NCBI RefSeq assembly: GCF_000621125.1
Contig: NZ_JHZC01000006.1
Location: forward strand, 186,001-250,000
Reading direction: 5' to 3'
Length of the DNA stretch: 64,000 nt
Origin: Maribacter antarcticus DSM 21422
GTDB taxonomy: Bacteria > Bacteroidota > Bacteroidia > Flavobacteriales > Flavobacteriaceae
The position numbers were made by a program, and so were the translations under genes. Numbering within the stretch: the first letter of the stretch is position 1; the number at the start of each line of letters is the position of its first letter. Shown piece by piece: positions 47,257 through 56,682 of this stretch. Under the pieces are notes generated by a model that saw only the letters and a list, made by a program, of their open reading frames with translations, had not been told where the DNA came from and searched no databases.

Positions 47257-48360
47257 TTAACGCTTGTTATAATCAGTTTCGGAAATTGTAGTGTAAACCA
47301 GCTTCTGAAAATCAGTTCTCCAATCACGATTTAGTTTAGTAGTATTAGCGCATGCAATAATAACTATATCTTTTTCTGGAAACGCGTAAAACATTGACTG
47401 AAATCCCAAAACTCCGCCAGTATGAAAAATCATATTTATCGTATCGTTTTTAACAATATCCAAACCATAGCCGTACTTAACGTCCATTCCCATGTCAATA
47501 TCTGTGGTAAAGGGTGTCATCATTTTACCCAAAGTCTCTTCTGTTAGTAATAAATTCGATGAAAAGGCCTTGTCTAGTTAATAAAAATTCTCAACTGTTG
47601 CGTACATGTTTCCTGCACCTTTTTTTATGAGCATATCATCAAAATCAACATTCTCTACCTTTCCATCAGCATTAACTTCATATCCCTCCGCTCTCTGCAT
47701 TAATATTTGATTAGGGTAATCTCCGCCAGAATTGACCATTTCCAATTTTTCAAAAACGGCTTCTTGAACAAAAGAATCAAATGGCATATTGCTAACTTTT
47801 TCTATGCGTATTGAAAGAACGAAATATTCTACATTACTGTAGTTCATAGCGGTCTCAGATTCTTGAACCAATGGAAAGTTTTGATACATTTAAAATGTTT
47901 CTTTAATTGCAAGAATATGCTTTGTCTTATTAAGATCAGGTTGATGTGCAAGACCTGATGTATGAGTCAATAGTTGATGTATAGTAATATATTTCCACGA
48001 TACTGGAATATCAGAGATGTAAGTGGATAGATGTTCGTTTATATCGATAAGTCCTTTCTCCACAAGAATCATGACTGCAATGGCAGTAATAGGTTTGGAA
48101 ATAGACCCTATTCGAAATTTTGTGTCTATTGTGTTTTTTACGAGTAGCTCTCTGCTTGCATATCCAAAAGATTTGGAATAAATGCTCTTCTCATTGATAG
48201 CAACTAACGCATTACCGCTAAAATTTTCTATATTTTAAAAAAAATAATCAAATTCTTGGTTATCTACATTTAAAGGCTTCTGGTTATTATTATTCACAAC
48301 GTCACAAAAACAGGCTATTGTGATGCTTAGTGAGAAGCATAAGAGTTTATGAAAATTCAT
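47257..48360 (-). pseudogene. Serine hydrolase (class C beta-lactamase family) with three in-frame TAA stops
   Basis: A single reading frame from ATG 48360 to the stop at 47257 encodes a complete family member: an N-terminal leader, FRIGSISKPITAIAV (S-x-x-K), LLTHTSG, MNYSNVEYFVL (YxN), and YGYGLDIVKN / FHTGGVLGFQ (third box). It is interrupted only by TAA codons (after DYFF near 48240, after KETF at 47890, after ENFY at 47578), with no frameshift. All three could be one transition from CAA. Non-functional unless the stops are sequencing errors. Confidence 0.8.
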
Positions 48361-48408
48361 TAAAGCGTGTTGTAAGTTGCTGATTTTTATACGTTTTATG
48401 TGAATTAT

Positions 48409-48538
48409 TACCAACGATTTGTATAAGAATAGTAGCCGATTTCAGAAGTAAATTTTTTCAACTTACTACTAATATTTTGCAGACTACAATGTTCCCATGT
48501 ACTACACGTCCGGCTATTATTTTTATACGGCTTGTGCG
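48409..48538 (+). repeat. Intergenic palindromic element (single copy type)
   Basis: Starts TACCAACGATTTGTATAAG and ends TTTTTATACGGCTTGTGC. Its arms AATAGTAGCCG and CGGCTATTATT form an imperfect outer stem. The right end is 7 bp from the HIT-protein stop codon. Confidence 0.65.
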
Positions 48539-48545
48539 CTCGTTC

Positions 48546-48998
48546 TTAATCTTCTTGTGTAACCATAGGGCCCAAGGTTTTACCACCAAGCAAGTGCATG
48601 TGTAAATGAAATACAGATTGTCCTGCGTCTTCATTAATATTCATGGAAAGTCGGTAGCCTGTTTCAGAAATGCCTTGTTCTTTAGCTAGTTTTTTCGCTA
48701 CTAAAAATAGTTTACCAAGTAATAGAGTATCTTCTTCGGAAATGTCATTAATGGTGTGAACTTCCTTTTTAGGAACAATCAACAAATGGACAGGTGCTTG
48801 AAGTCTCAGAGGAACAAAGGCAATAATATCTTCATCCTCATACACAATGGTAGCTTTTAACTCTCCATTAATTATTTGAGTAAACACAGAACTCTTTTCG
48901 ATTTTACTTGCCTTCTTTTGTTGATATTCTAGGCTCTGACTCCAACAGATTTTAGTGGTTAAGAATAAGAGCATAATTAAAAAGGTGGTATTTTTCAT
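48546..48998 (-). CDS. HIT-family protein with signal peptide
   Basis: 150 residues. The first 20 form a signal peptide (FLTTKICWSQ). The HIT domain has VYEDEDIIAFVPL, APVHLLIVPKKEV, and the nucleotide-binding HLHMHLLGG (H-x-H-x-H) near the C-terminus. HIT proteins are nucleotide hydrolases or transferases and are normally cytoplasmic, so export is unusual. It is followed upstream by a membrane-protein gene on the same strand. Confidence 0.82.
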   Translation of the reverse strand: MKNTTFLIMLLFLTTKICWSQSLEYQQKKASKIEKSSVFTQIINGELKATIVYEDEDIIAFVPLRLQAPVHLLIVPKKEVHTINDISEEDTLLLGKLFLVAKKLAKEQGISETGYRLSMNINEDAGQSVFHLHMHLLGGKTLGPMVTQED

Positions 48999-49110
48999 CG
49001 TATTATTTAATTTTCAAGTTTTACATCTCTAAATATTTTGGTTAGTATCAACAAATTTTGTTCTTGAGAGAATAATATAAAAGATGAGCCTAAACAATGG
49101 TATATAGTTC

Positions 49111-49512
49111 TTATTTGTTCTTTTCTGTTTTAGTTGGATTAGTTCTGAAAACATATGCAAATAGTATCGCAAAAACTACATACACTGCAGTGAGTGCAAT
49201 AACAATTTCTTTATGTGTTAGAATCTTAAAAATAACTTTAATCAATGCAATTGCACCAACTCCAAAATGCATTAGATTTCCAAGGGCAATTGGTCTATTA
49301 TAAATCCCTCCAATTAGCGTACCCTTTGCCATCCAATTTAACATTGCGAACCCTAGGTACATTGCCCCCATCAGTTGGAAAAATAAGGTTGTCATCTGGC
49401 TTGGTCTAATCGCCATACTGGAAATAACTTCATTAGGCAGAAATGTTAAAATAGCTCCTGACATGCCTAAAAATATGGTGCTTGAAATCATTATTATTTT
49501 AGTGTTGTTCAT
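49111..49512 (-). CDS. Small four-helix membrane protein
   Basis: 133 residues with four hydrophobic helices (ISSTIFLGMSGAILTFLP; FFQLMGAMYLGFAMLNW; NLMHFGVGAIALIKVIF; VIALTAVYVVFAILFAYVF) and a Lys-rich end. No family recognised with confidence. It lies between the HIT and cupin genes in a co-directional run. Confidence 0.6.
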   Translation of the reverse strand: MNNTKIIMISSTIFLGMSGAILTFLPNEVISSMAIRPSQMTTLFFQLMGAMYLGFAMLNWMAKGTLIGGIYNRPIALGNLMHFGVGAIALIKVIFKILTHKEIVIALTAVYVVFAILFAYVFRTNPTKTEKNK

Positions 49513-49646
49513 TTTTTTTAAATTTATTCAGTTAAGTGAGTATTTTTTTAGTCATTTTGTGTCCTTTGTTTTTTAATTTATTTACAAAGAATATTAAAAC
49601 GTTTCAAATTATATTTTTAGTTAAAGCTATTGTTATTTGTTCGCTT

Positions 49647-50186
49647 TTACGCATATACGGCCTTGTAACCCATAAGCCTACCGATTGGCGCTAAGAGCGT
49701 AAAGACTCCTTTTTGGAGCTTCCAATTTGGCTGTGCTAGTCTTATTTCCTTTTCAAAATTGAGCAATATCAATGCCGTTCTAAGGATATTTGGAGTTCCA
49801 CCTTTATTCAATTTACCGTCTCTTGCCAGCACAAAGAATGTTTCAAATAAACTGTCAATTTTTAGTGCAGGAAAAAACTCCTGAATATAATGCGCATCTA
49901 CATCACCAGAGTTGTAAAATGAGTGCGGTGTATTTTTAGGAATGGAAATAGTTTCTCCAACTTCAGCAAACTGTTCCTTCCCGTTTATTGTAAAGTGAAG
50001 ATTCCCTTCCAGAATAGTAAACCGGTTCTCTTGATATGGATGAAAATGTGATTTTTCTCTTTCGGAGGTAACCGGACTAACACAATCAATTTTTAATTGT
50101 GTGCCGTTCGTCTCTGCCCAAGTTTTTAAAAATGTCATTTTCTGCCCTGTGCGAATGTTGACAATTGTGTCGCCTTTCTTTATCAT
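49647..50186 (-). CDS. Cupin-domain protein
   Basis: 179 residues; the cupin core reads HFHPYQENRFTILEGNLHFTINGKE with the metal-binding His and Glu, followed by ETISIPKNTPHSFYNSGD for the second motif. The C-terminal 70 residues contain a hydrophobic stretch and LAPIGRLMGYKAVY. It may bind a small ligand or act as dioxygenase/isomerase. The SMP-30-like gene ends 10 bp upstream, suggesting an operon. Confidence 0.75.
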   Translation of the reverse strand: MIKKGDTIVNIRTGQKMTFLKTWAETNGTQLKIDCVSPVTSEREKSHFHPYQENRFTILEGNLHFTINGKEQFAEVGETISIPKNTPHSFYNSGDVDAHYIQEFFPALKIDSLFETFFVLARDGKLNKGGTPNILRTALILLNFEKEIRLAQPNWKLQKGVFTLLAPIGRLMGYKAVYA

Positions 50187-50196
50187 AATTATAGAT

Positions 50197-51273
50197 TTAA
50201 TCTAATTTATATTTCCCGACGTAGGAAAGCACATCACCACCAATATATAAATGGCCATTAAATTCTTTCACAGCACCTGCTTCTGGGAGCACTGTTCCAT
50301 TGGTGTCAAAAAGGGATGCTATAATTTCACCTTCTTCTGAAACGTTTATAATCATTCCGAAAGTCTCCGCTTTTGGTTGCATAAATTCTGGTAAACTATA
50401 GACAAGTTTTTTCATTCCTTTTTTAGCATGTATGTTATCTAAGGCCTCATTTCTCTTTGTAGAAAACCCTAACCAATAACTACCGTCTTCTCTAATCGAA
50501 ATCCCATTAGGAAAACCTTGAAGATTATCAATGAATATTTCAGTTTGCCCTGCTTTTGTTCCTGATAACCAATATTTAATAACTCTGTATTTGGTTGTTT
50601 CAACCATTAGTAGATAGTCTTGGTCTTTAGAAATGACAACACCATTACCGAAATAGGTACCTTCAATAAGTGTTTTTACTTCTTCGGTTTCTGGATTATA
50701 GCTATATAAACCACCTAGAGGTCTCATTTCCATAATAATTTTTCTACCGTATTTTACGGTGTACGATGAGATTTCAGAAGTATTGCTGAAATAGATCATT
50801 CCATTATCAGCTATATCAAGTCCATTTGGAATGAGGAACGGCTTCCTATTTTCATCCTTTGTCGCCAAAACTTTGACCTCCTTCAATGGGCTTATACTTA
50901 TTAAACCTTGTTTGTGACTTAAAGCGATTAGGTTTTGTTCTTTATCGAAATGCAATCCTGCAACCCAGGAACCTGAATTATAAAATTCTTCAACATTTCC
51001 TGATGGATCTATTTTTAAAATTCTACCATCACTAAAATCTGCATTATGTACACCTGTATAAAGATTACCCGCATCATCAAACAAGATATCTTCGGGTCCG
51101 AACCAACCCTCTAATTGAATTTTTTCACTACGTACTAACTTATCATTGAGTTGTGTCGTGCCTTTAAAGGCTGGTATTGTTTCAGGCTGATAAGCCATAG
51201 GTTTAAGCGCACAAGAATTAAGTATTACCATAGATATGGTTGATGCTACAATAATCATTTTTACTTTTTTCAT
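50197..51273 (-). CDS. SMP-30/gluconolactonase- or strictosidine-synthase-like beta-propeller, lipoprotein
   Basis: 358 residues from ATG 51273, which begins a lipoprotein leader (MVILNSCALK). The six-bladed propeller is shown by GPEDILFDDAGNLYTGVHNADFSDGRI-type repeats, a central IPNGLDIADNGMIYFSNTSE, and GFPNGISIREDGSYWLGF. These are typical of SMP-30/strictosidine-synthase-like lactonases or esterases. It precedes the cupin gene by 10 bp; a Crp-type regulator gene is upstream. Confidence 0.8.
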   Translation of the reverse strand: MKKVKMIIVASTISMVILNSCALKPMAYQPETIPAFKGTTQLNDKLVRSEKIQLEGWFGPEDILFDDAGNLYTGVHNADFSDGRILKIDPSGNVEEFYNSGSWVAGLHFDKEQNLIALSHKQGLISISPLKEVKVLATKDENRKPFLIPNGLDIADNGMIYFSNTSEISSYTVKYGRKIIMEMRPLGGLYSYNPETEEVKTLIEGTYFGNGVVISKDQDYLLMVETTKYRVIKYWLSGTKAGQTEIFIDNLQGFPNGISIREDGSYWLGFSTKRNEALDNIHAKKGMKKLVYSLPEFMQPKAETFGMIINVSEEGEIIASLFDTNGTVLPEAGAVKEFNGHLYIGGDVLSYVGKYKLD

Positions 51274-51350
51274 TACTTTGTTTTTAATTGTTACAGTGCA
51301 AAGCAACGACGATAAAAAGGGAGAACTCTTTACCTATGTAAAGAAATGAA

Positions 51351-51932
51351 TTATGACTTTTTAGAAGCGAATTGTTTTCTGATTCTACTCAATTGTGTGG
51401 CAGATATACCTAAATAGGAAGCAATATGAAATTGAGTAATCAACTGTTCGAGTGTTGGGAATTCTTTTTTGAAAAGAACATATCTTTGAGATGCATCAAG
51501 TAAAACTATTTCAATTTCTTTTTTCTCTTTTTCTAAAAAATAATATTCTGCTATTTTTCTTGCAAACCTTTCTAAATCTGGACACTCTTCATAAAGTTGT
51601 GTCAAGGCTGCATAATCACAAGTATAAATAACACAGTCCGTCAGAGCCTGTTGAGCAATTAAGTTTGTCTTTCCTGTCAGCAATGAGGAATACGCACCGA
51701 TAATACTTTGTCCAACAAAAAATTGTTTATTGTAATCTTTACCTTCCTTATTTATGAAATATGCCCTTACAACCCCTGTTTTCAGAAAAGCAATTTGATG
51801 AGCAGTTTTATTCTCTTTTGCAAAGTATTCGTTTTTTTGTAGTCTATCTTCCTTAAAATAAGGAACTATTCTATCCCATGTTGCTTCATTGAGTTTTGAA
51901 ATAGCATTGAAATAATGTTTTAGTTCGTTCAT
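51351..51932 (-). CDS. Crp/Fnr-family transcriptional regulator
   Basis: 193 residues: N-terminal cyclic-nucleotide-binding fold (AKENKTAHQIAFLKTGVVRAYF, GQSIIGAYSSLL) and a short C-terminal helix-turn-helix (QFHIASYLGISATQLSRIRKQF). No DNA-binding partner domain beyond that. Co-directional with the SMP-30/cupin pair, which may be its target. A second, distinct member of the family is at 63249. Confidence 0.87.
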   Translation of the reverse strand: MNELKHYFNAISKLNEATWDRIVPYFKEDRLQKNEYFAKENKTAHQIAFLKTGVVRAYFINKEGKDYNKQFFVGQSIIGAYSSLLTGKTNLIAQQALTDCVIYTCDYAALTQLYEECPDLERFARKIAEYYFLEKEKKEIEIVLLDASQRYVLFKKEFPTLEQLITQFHIASYLGISATQLSRIRKQFASKKS

Positions 51933-51966
51933 AAATGATGAGATTCTTTAATTTGGAGTATGACGC

Positions 51967-52556
51967 ACAACGCCAAAGCTATAGGTAGTGCGGGAGCAGA
52001 GCAGTACTCATTTTCCTTATTTTACACTTAGCTAAAGCAGTTTTTTTGTGTTTATTTTTGTTTTAAATCCCAAATCAAACTGTTTTGGTGGACCTCCTAA
52101 AAATACGCAAACCTTATGATATTGACCAAGCCTCGCATTACGTATAGGTCTTGTTAGTGGTTTTATGTAACCCGAACCAAACTCTAAAAGACAGGCTATT
52201 CCTATATTACCCGTATATTTTGCCGCTTTTAACATACAGCGATACACCTACGCAGACATAAAAAAAACGAAGAGGTATAGAACTTTTATAAATACGGGCA
52301 AGCCACAAGACCGTCTGTATATCGATTACGCAACCGTTGCGTTGAGGCGGCAAAAGGAAAACCCTAAAGGCTGCTCTATTTTTAAAGGCTAGGCCACACT
52401 TAAATGGTAAACCAATGCAACTGGTACCGTATATTTTTTGTTGCTCTGATAAACGTTCTGCTTGCGAAATGAGTAGGTCTTTTATAGGGTAAGCCGCAAA
52501 AAAGCAAAGACCTTTAGAGTAAGCTAAAATAGCAATTTTTTTAATACGGGGTTACC
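51967..52556 (+). repeat. Large (590 bp) interspersed repeat, family G copy 1
   Basis: Homologous to copies at 53062 and 61228, all in the same orientation. The first 194 bp form a complete small element (CACAACGCC... to TTGTTAG) with inverted arms. The next 400 bp have no robust reading frame, though a 40-residue minus-strand frame (FGSGYIKPLTRPIRNARL) is conserved at nucleotide level. It ends CGGGGTTACC, 15 bp from the next stop codon. Confidence 0.8.
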
Positions 52557-52571
52557 AAACGTTTATTCTCT

Positions 52572-53039
52572 TTAAGACTTTAATATTCTAGAAATTAATG
52601 TCTTATATTCTTGAACATCCTTTTTAAATTTGTTCTGAACGGTAATCCATAATACAATTCCTACTACCAATAATATTCCTCCAGTTATGTACATAAAAGC
52701 ATTACTGTCTATTTTTGATATTATCGCAATTAGAAACCCAAAGCCCAAAAAAATATGTGTAAATATTATCAGTTTCCACAAAAAGTATTGCGTAAAAGAA
52801 ATTTCTATATTAGTCTCATTTTCAGTCTCTGTTTTTAAAATATTTCCATTTACAATGACCTTATTAATGAACATAAGATAAAAAGCATACAGACCTCGTT
52901 TACGCACTTTAAATGTCACTGAATCATTTTTACCATTATCTATATTAAACACAAATCCGTTAACCGATCCAAGTGTAGCGTCTAGTTTCTTAATAATTTC
53001 TTGAACATTACTTTTTACTTTAAAATTCCATTTTTTCAT
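52572..53039 (-). CDS. Small membrane protein of unknown function
   Basis: 155 residues from ATG 53039. A soluble N-terminal half (NVQEIIKKLDATLGSVNGFVFNID, FKVRKRGLYAFYLMF) and two adjacent membrane helices (LIIFTHIFLGFGFLIAII and FMYITGGILLVVGIVLWI) with a charged tail. No family recognised. It is framed directly by two same-orientation copies of the 590-bp repeat. Confidence 0.6.
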   Translation of the reverse strand: MKKWNFKVKSNVQEIIKKLDATLGSVNGFVFNIDNGKNDSVTFKVRKRGLYAFYLMFINKVIVNGNILKTETENETNIEISFTQYFLWKLIIFTHIFLGFGFLIAIISKIDSNAFMYITGGILLVVGIVLWITVQNKFKKDVQEYKTLISRILKS

Positions 53040-53061
53040 ATTATTGTGTTTTTTAATGTTT

Positions 53062-53650
53062 AGTAACGCCACAGCTATAGGTAGTGCGGGAGCAGAGCAG
53101 TACTTATTTTCCTTATTTTACACTTAGCTAAAGTAGTTTTTTGGTGCTTATTTTTTTGTTTTAAATGCCAAATCAAACTGTTTTAGCGGACCTCCTAAAA
53201 ATACGCAAACCTTATGATATTGACCAAGCCTCGCATTACGTATAGGTCTTGTTAGCGGTTTTATGTAACCCGAACCAAACTCTAAAAACATGCTATTCCA
53301 GTATTGCCCGTATATTTTGCCGCTTTTAACATGCTGCGATACACCTAAGCAGACATAAAAAAAACGAAGAGGTATAGAACTTTTACAAATACGGGCAAGC
53401 CACAAGTTCGTTTGCGTATCGATTGCGCAACCGTTGCGTTGTGGTGGCAAAAGGGAAGACCCCGAAAGCTGCTCTACTTTTAAACGCTAAACCACACTTA
53501 AAAGATAAACCAATGCAACTGGTACCGTAGATTTTTTGTTGCTCTTATAAACGTTCTGCCTGCGAAATGAGCAGGTCTTTTATAGGGTAAGCCCCAAAAA
53601 AGAGAAAGCCCCGAACATTATGTTACTTCTTATCGCATATTACCGCAACG
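53062..53650 (+). repeat. Large interspersed repeat, family G copy 2
   Basis: 589 bp, nearly identical in layout to copy 1 except for the last 60 bp, which instead match the small element at 23359 (AAAGCCCCGAA...TACCGCAACG). Its left end is 22 bp from the start codon of the gene at 53039. Confidence 0.8.
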
Positions 53651-53814
53651 TAATTTATTTCTTTTCAACGTTCTTTCTGTAAATTCTTTGGTCTGTATTT
53701 ATTGTAAAACCATATCAGTTGTTAAACATTATTACTAGGATGTGCCGACATATTTACGTTCTTTATTATTCCACACAATAAAAGCTAGCTTTTAAAACGT
53801 CTTTTCATTTTTTT

Positions 53815-54705
53815 TTAAATTTTTCTACTTATTTTATTCTGAGCTTCTCGCATGGATTGCGCATTCCATTTCCCCCTTTTTATAAAAATATTTTTTGATA
53901 TCAGAGCGGAATAATATTCGTGTGGATATTTCACGTAATACCAGAGGCCTTGATTAAATGTACCTTTTTCCCAACTCCTAAGCCTCCCTTTGAACGGATT
54001 GAATACATAGTGAATGGAAATCTTTGAACTTGATTCCATAGACCCGTTTTTTGAAAAGAAAATTTATTAAATTTTTCAAGATTCTATTGATTGGAAAAAG
54101 ACATCGTTTTGATTAGGCCTTAGGGTGCTTTTATCATAGGGTCTGCAATGGAAAAGGCTGGAATAATATTTAGAGCATTGCAAGCCATATTCCTGATCAG
54201 TAACTCCTCCGTAATCTTCGCCATCAAGTATCTAGATTTTATCTTTTGACAGCAGTTCAAAGAGACTGTGAGGAGTTTCGCAGAGGTAATCAGATTCACT
54301 TTAGATGAATCAATCATATTTATTATCTAAATTCTCTTTAAGCAATTTAGCTTTGGTGAGCCATCTGAAGAAGAGTAGAATACCTGCAGACCCTTTTTGA
54401 GCTTGCTTCCCTTTAATACCACCTAGCCATTGGTCTTTCACGCATTTTAGAATGCTCCAATCATTTTCTACTTTTTCATGTTCTGACGCATAGCCAAACG
54501 CATCTCCCCAGTCATCAGGTTCTTGATATTGCCAAATATACTTTGCAGCTATATAGAAAGGATTGTTTTGATTTTCTCTACGGTTAATAGCAACGCATAT
54601 AGCCAAATCTGCATTTAATTCACCTAGAACATAATGTTTAAAGCGATCAAAAGTTAGTTGATATTCTCCCGTCTCTGCGGCTATAATTATGAGGGTTTTT
54701 TCCTT
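53815..54705 (-). pseudogene. Capsule/LPS glycosyltransferase-like gene, heavily decayed
   Basis: From the N-terminal KTLIIIAAETGEYQLTFDRF (54705) the minus strand reads YIWQYQEPDDWGDAFGYA, KDQWLGGIKG and SAGILLFFRWL, then a stop at the expected Trp of NKYDWF, another stop, SDYLCETPHSLFELL, TAG at the expected Trp of KIWILDGEDYGG, a frameshift into NMACNALNIIPA, more stops, and finally TFNQGLWYYVKYPHEYYSALI to 53815. The pattern is that of polysaccharide-cluster proteins with a DxD-like centre; exact activity unknown. The gene next to it is a sugar-nucleotide epimerase relic. Confidence 0.6.
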
Positions 54706-54734
54706 TTTCCTTTTTTTAAAGACGTATCGCTTAT

Positions 54735-55685
54735 TTCTTGTTTACTCTATTCATATGTTTTGACCATACCTTTTTTAAGTGGGTAGTTGGGTTTCTATTT
54801 TAGTTTGTTTTCTATTAAAGTATTGTATGACTTGCGCCCTCTAATTCCCACTCCACGGAATGGAATGTTTTTTATCGAAAAATCTTTATTAGGTGTTTTT
54901 ATAATCATTTCTATAAATTCATTCATATTAATCATCTCTTCAGAACCAATGTTTATTGGACCTTTAAAATCTGATTTCATAAATCTAATGACACCTTCAA
55001 TACATTCATCAATGTATAAAAATGATACTGTTTGTTTACCGTCTCTAAATACTTCAACAGCATCACCATCTTTGGCCATAACTACTTTTCTACAAAATGT
55101 AGCAGGCGCTTTTTCTTTTCCACCAACCTAGGTGCCATTAGGACCATATATTATGAAACCTAGCTATTCTTACATCTAGGTTTGGGAAGTCTTTGTTAAA
55201 AGCTAAATATAATCTTTCACTAAATAATTTTTCCCAACCATATTCACTGTCTGGTTCAGTAGGAAAAGTGTAGTTTTCACTACATTTAGGATTGTCAGAA
55301 TCTAATTGGTTGTATTCGGGGTATACGCAGACTAAAGAGGAATAAAATATTTTTTTAATATTTTTAATAGAGCATACTTTCAAAACATTAAGATTAATTA
55401 TACATGAGTTATGCATAACATCTGAATCATGTTCACCCGTATTAATATAGGTAGACCCACCCATATCAGCCGCTAAATGATATACGGCATCTATGGTTTC
55501 ATCTATTACAAAGGCTACACGTTGGTATTGACGTAAATCTGCTATAATAAATTCATCAGCATCTGATTTTCTGAATTCATGATGTTTTATATCTACACCT
55601 TTTACCCAAAACCCCATTGCTTTTAGTCTGCTAATCAGGTGTCCTTCAATAAATCCACCTCCGCCTAAAATAACTATTTTTTATA
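54735..55685 (-). pseudogene. GDP-mannose 3,5-epimerase-like (NAD-dependent sugar epimerase), decayed
   Basis: Minus strand: Rossmann start KKIVILGGGGFIEGHL without start codon (about 55680), IDAVYHLAADMGG, SLVCVYPEYNQLD, SEYGWEKLFSERLY (Y-x-x-x-K), RIARFHNI, then a frameshift and TAG in the expected GTWVGGKEKAP, and an open stretch (54795-55079) with FLYIDECIEGVIRF, INIGSEEMINMNE. After 54795 the frame continues through two TAG codons, each at an expected Trp. These stretches match GDP-mannose 3,5-epimerases closely. It was probably part of a surface-polysaccharide cluster. Confidence 0.75.
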
Positions 55686-55710
55686 TAAAATTATTTTAAT
55701 ATTAATATTT

Positions 55711-55891
55711 GCGAACGGTTTTGTGTATGAAACGTAGCGTGCAAAAAGATGTTAACTTTTCGAATTAACACTCACCCGATTTTTTTATTAAACTTCTCAA
55801 AAAGCTAAATATAAAAATTTGACGTTCTTAGTAAATAAGAGAGAACTTAAGGTTTAGCAATTATTAACTATGTTTTATAAACGTTGTTGCC
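55711..55891 (+). repeat. Intergenic palindromic element, family F copy 2
   Basis: Begins GCGAACGGTTTTGTGTATG and ends ATAAACGTTGTTGCC. Homologous to the element at 46986. The last codons and stop (TAG at 55868) of the DUF4184 gene lie inside its right end. Confidence 0.75.
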
Positions 55892-56608
55892 ACCAGTTTT
55901 TATTTTTTCATACAGAGATGCAAGTGTTATAGCAATCATTCCTGCACTTATTACACTAACAATTACATTTCCGTATTCAATCATTTTTAAACCGAAAGCA
56001 ATTCTAATTCCCAAAATACTTATTGCAAAAAATCCAATATTAATCCAGTATTTAATGTTCGGTTTAGTATATTCTATTTTGTTTTTTTTTAGTTTTAGAA
56101 AATACCATAAGATTATTATTCCGCCAATTAAAGTACTTAAATGCTGGAGAAGTTTAAAGATTGAAATTTCAGTATTAAATACCTTTGCATTAAGTCCAAA
56201 ATAGTTGGTGAAAAAAGCATTTGAATGAGTGAAAGAATCCCAGAATATATGTGAATATGCTCCAATTAAGATTGATAAACATACTATAATCCAATTATCC
56301 TTAAAATATTTTTTCCAGTTTAAATTTTTCAATTCTGTGACTCTGTATTGAATAAAGTTCGGAGAGTTTTCTATTAACGGTTTTTTGATAATGGTTTGAA
56401 ATAAAAAACATAGTAATATCCCTAATGGAAGATTAAACCATAATGTTCCAATTATTGTATGGCCATAGTGACCTTGAATTTTCATTCTTAAAAAATATTC
56501 AAAGTCAGGAGTTAAAGTTCCAATGATAAGACCAGTTAGAGAAACCCATTTCCCGAATATATTTTTCAATGGTAAAATTAGTGCCGGATGTGAAAAAGTA
56601 AAAGGCAT
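55868..56608 (-). CDS. DUF4184-family membrane protein
   Basis: 246 residues. The N-terminal PFTFSHPALILPLK followed by GLIIGTLTPDFEYFL is the DUF4184 signature, with HTIIGTLWFNLPLGILL and LIGAYSHIFWDSFTH nearby; six or seven membrane helices in total. The conserved His/Asp residues suggest a membrane metal-dependent hydrolase, as in YdjM-like phospholipase relatives; not proved. The C-terminal codons are formed by the intergenic element. Confidence 0.82.
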   Translation of the reverse strand: MPFTFSHPALILPLKNIFGKWVSLTGLIIGTLTPDFEYFLRMKIQGHYGHTIIGTLWFNLPLGILLCFLFQTIIKKPLIENSPNFIQYRVTELKNLNWKKYFKDNWIIVCLSILIGAYSHIFWDSFTHSNAFFTNYFGLNAKVFNTEISIFKLLQHLSTLIGGIIILWYFLKLKKNKIEYTKPNIKYWINIGFFAISILGIRIAFGLKMIEYGNVIVSVISAGMIAITLASLYEKIKTGGNNVYKT

Positions 56609-56627
56609 TTTTGTTATTTTATAAATG

Positions 56628-56662
56628 GCATATAACGTCTCGGTTATAGTTAGTATAGGATT
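56628..56662 (+). repeat. Short intergenic element remnant
   Basis: GGCATATAACGTCTCGGTTATAG followed by TTAGTATAGG carries the left-end pattern of the other elements but no complete right terminus. It begins 19 bp from the DUF4184 start codon. Confidence 0.35.
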
Positions 56663-56682
56663 TAAAAGCGATTAATTTTTGA

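Noticed and set aside
47257..48360. TAA recoding or readthrough in the serine hydrolase
   Set aside because: Normal genes here end at TAA and no recoding signal is evident; point-mutation decay or sequencing error is simpler.
52032..52247. Minus-strand reading frame FGSGYIKPLTRPIRNARL in the 590-bp repeat as a protein gene
   Set aside because: It recurs in all three copies, but the start, upstream residues and end differ freely while the DNA around it is conserved as DNA. It is therefore better treated as part of a repeat than as a gene.
53148..53450. 100-codon frame in repeat copy 2
   Set aside because: Same repeat as above; it is longer only because one stop is missing, and it uses a TTG start.
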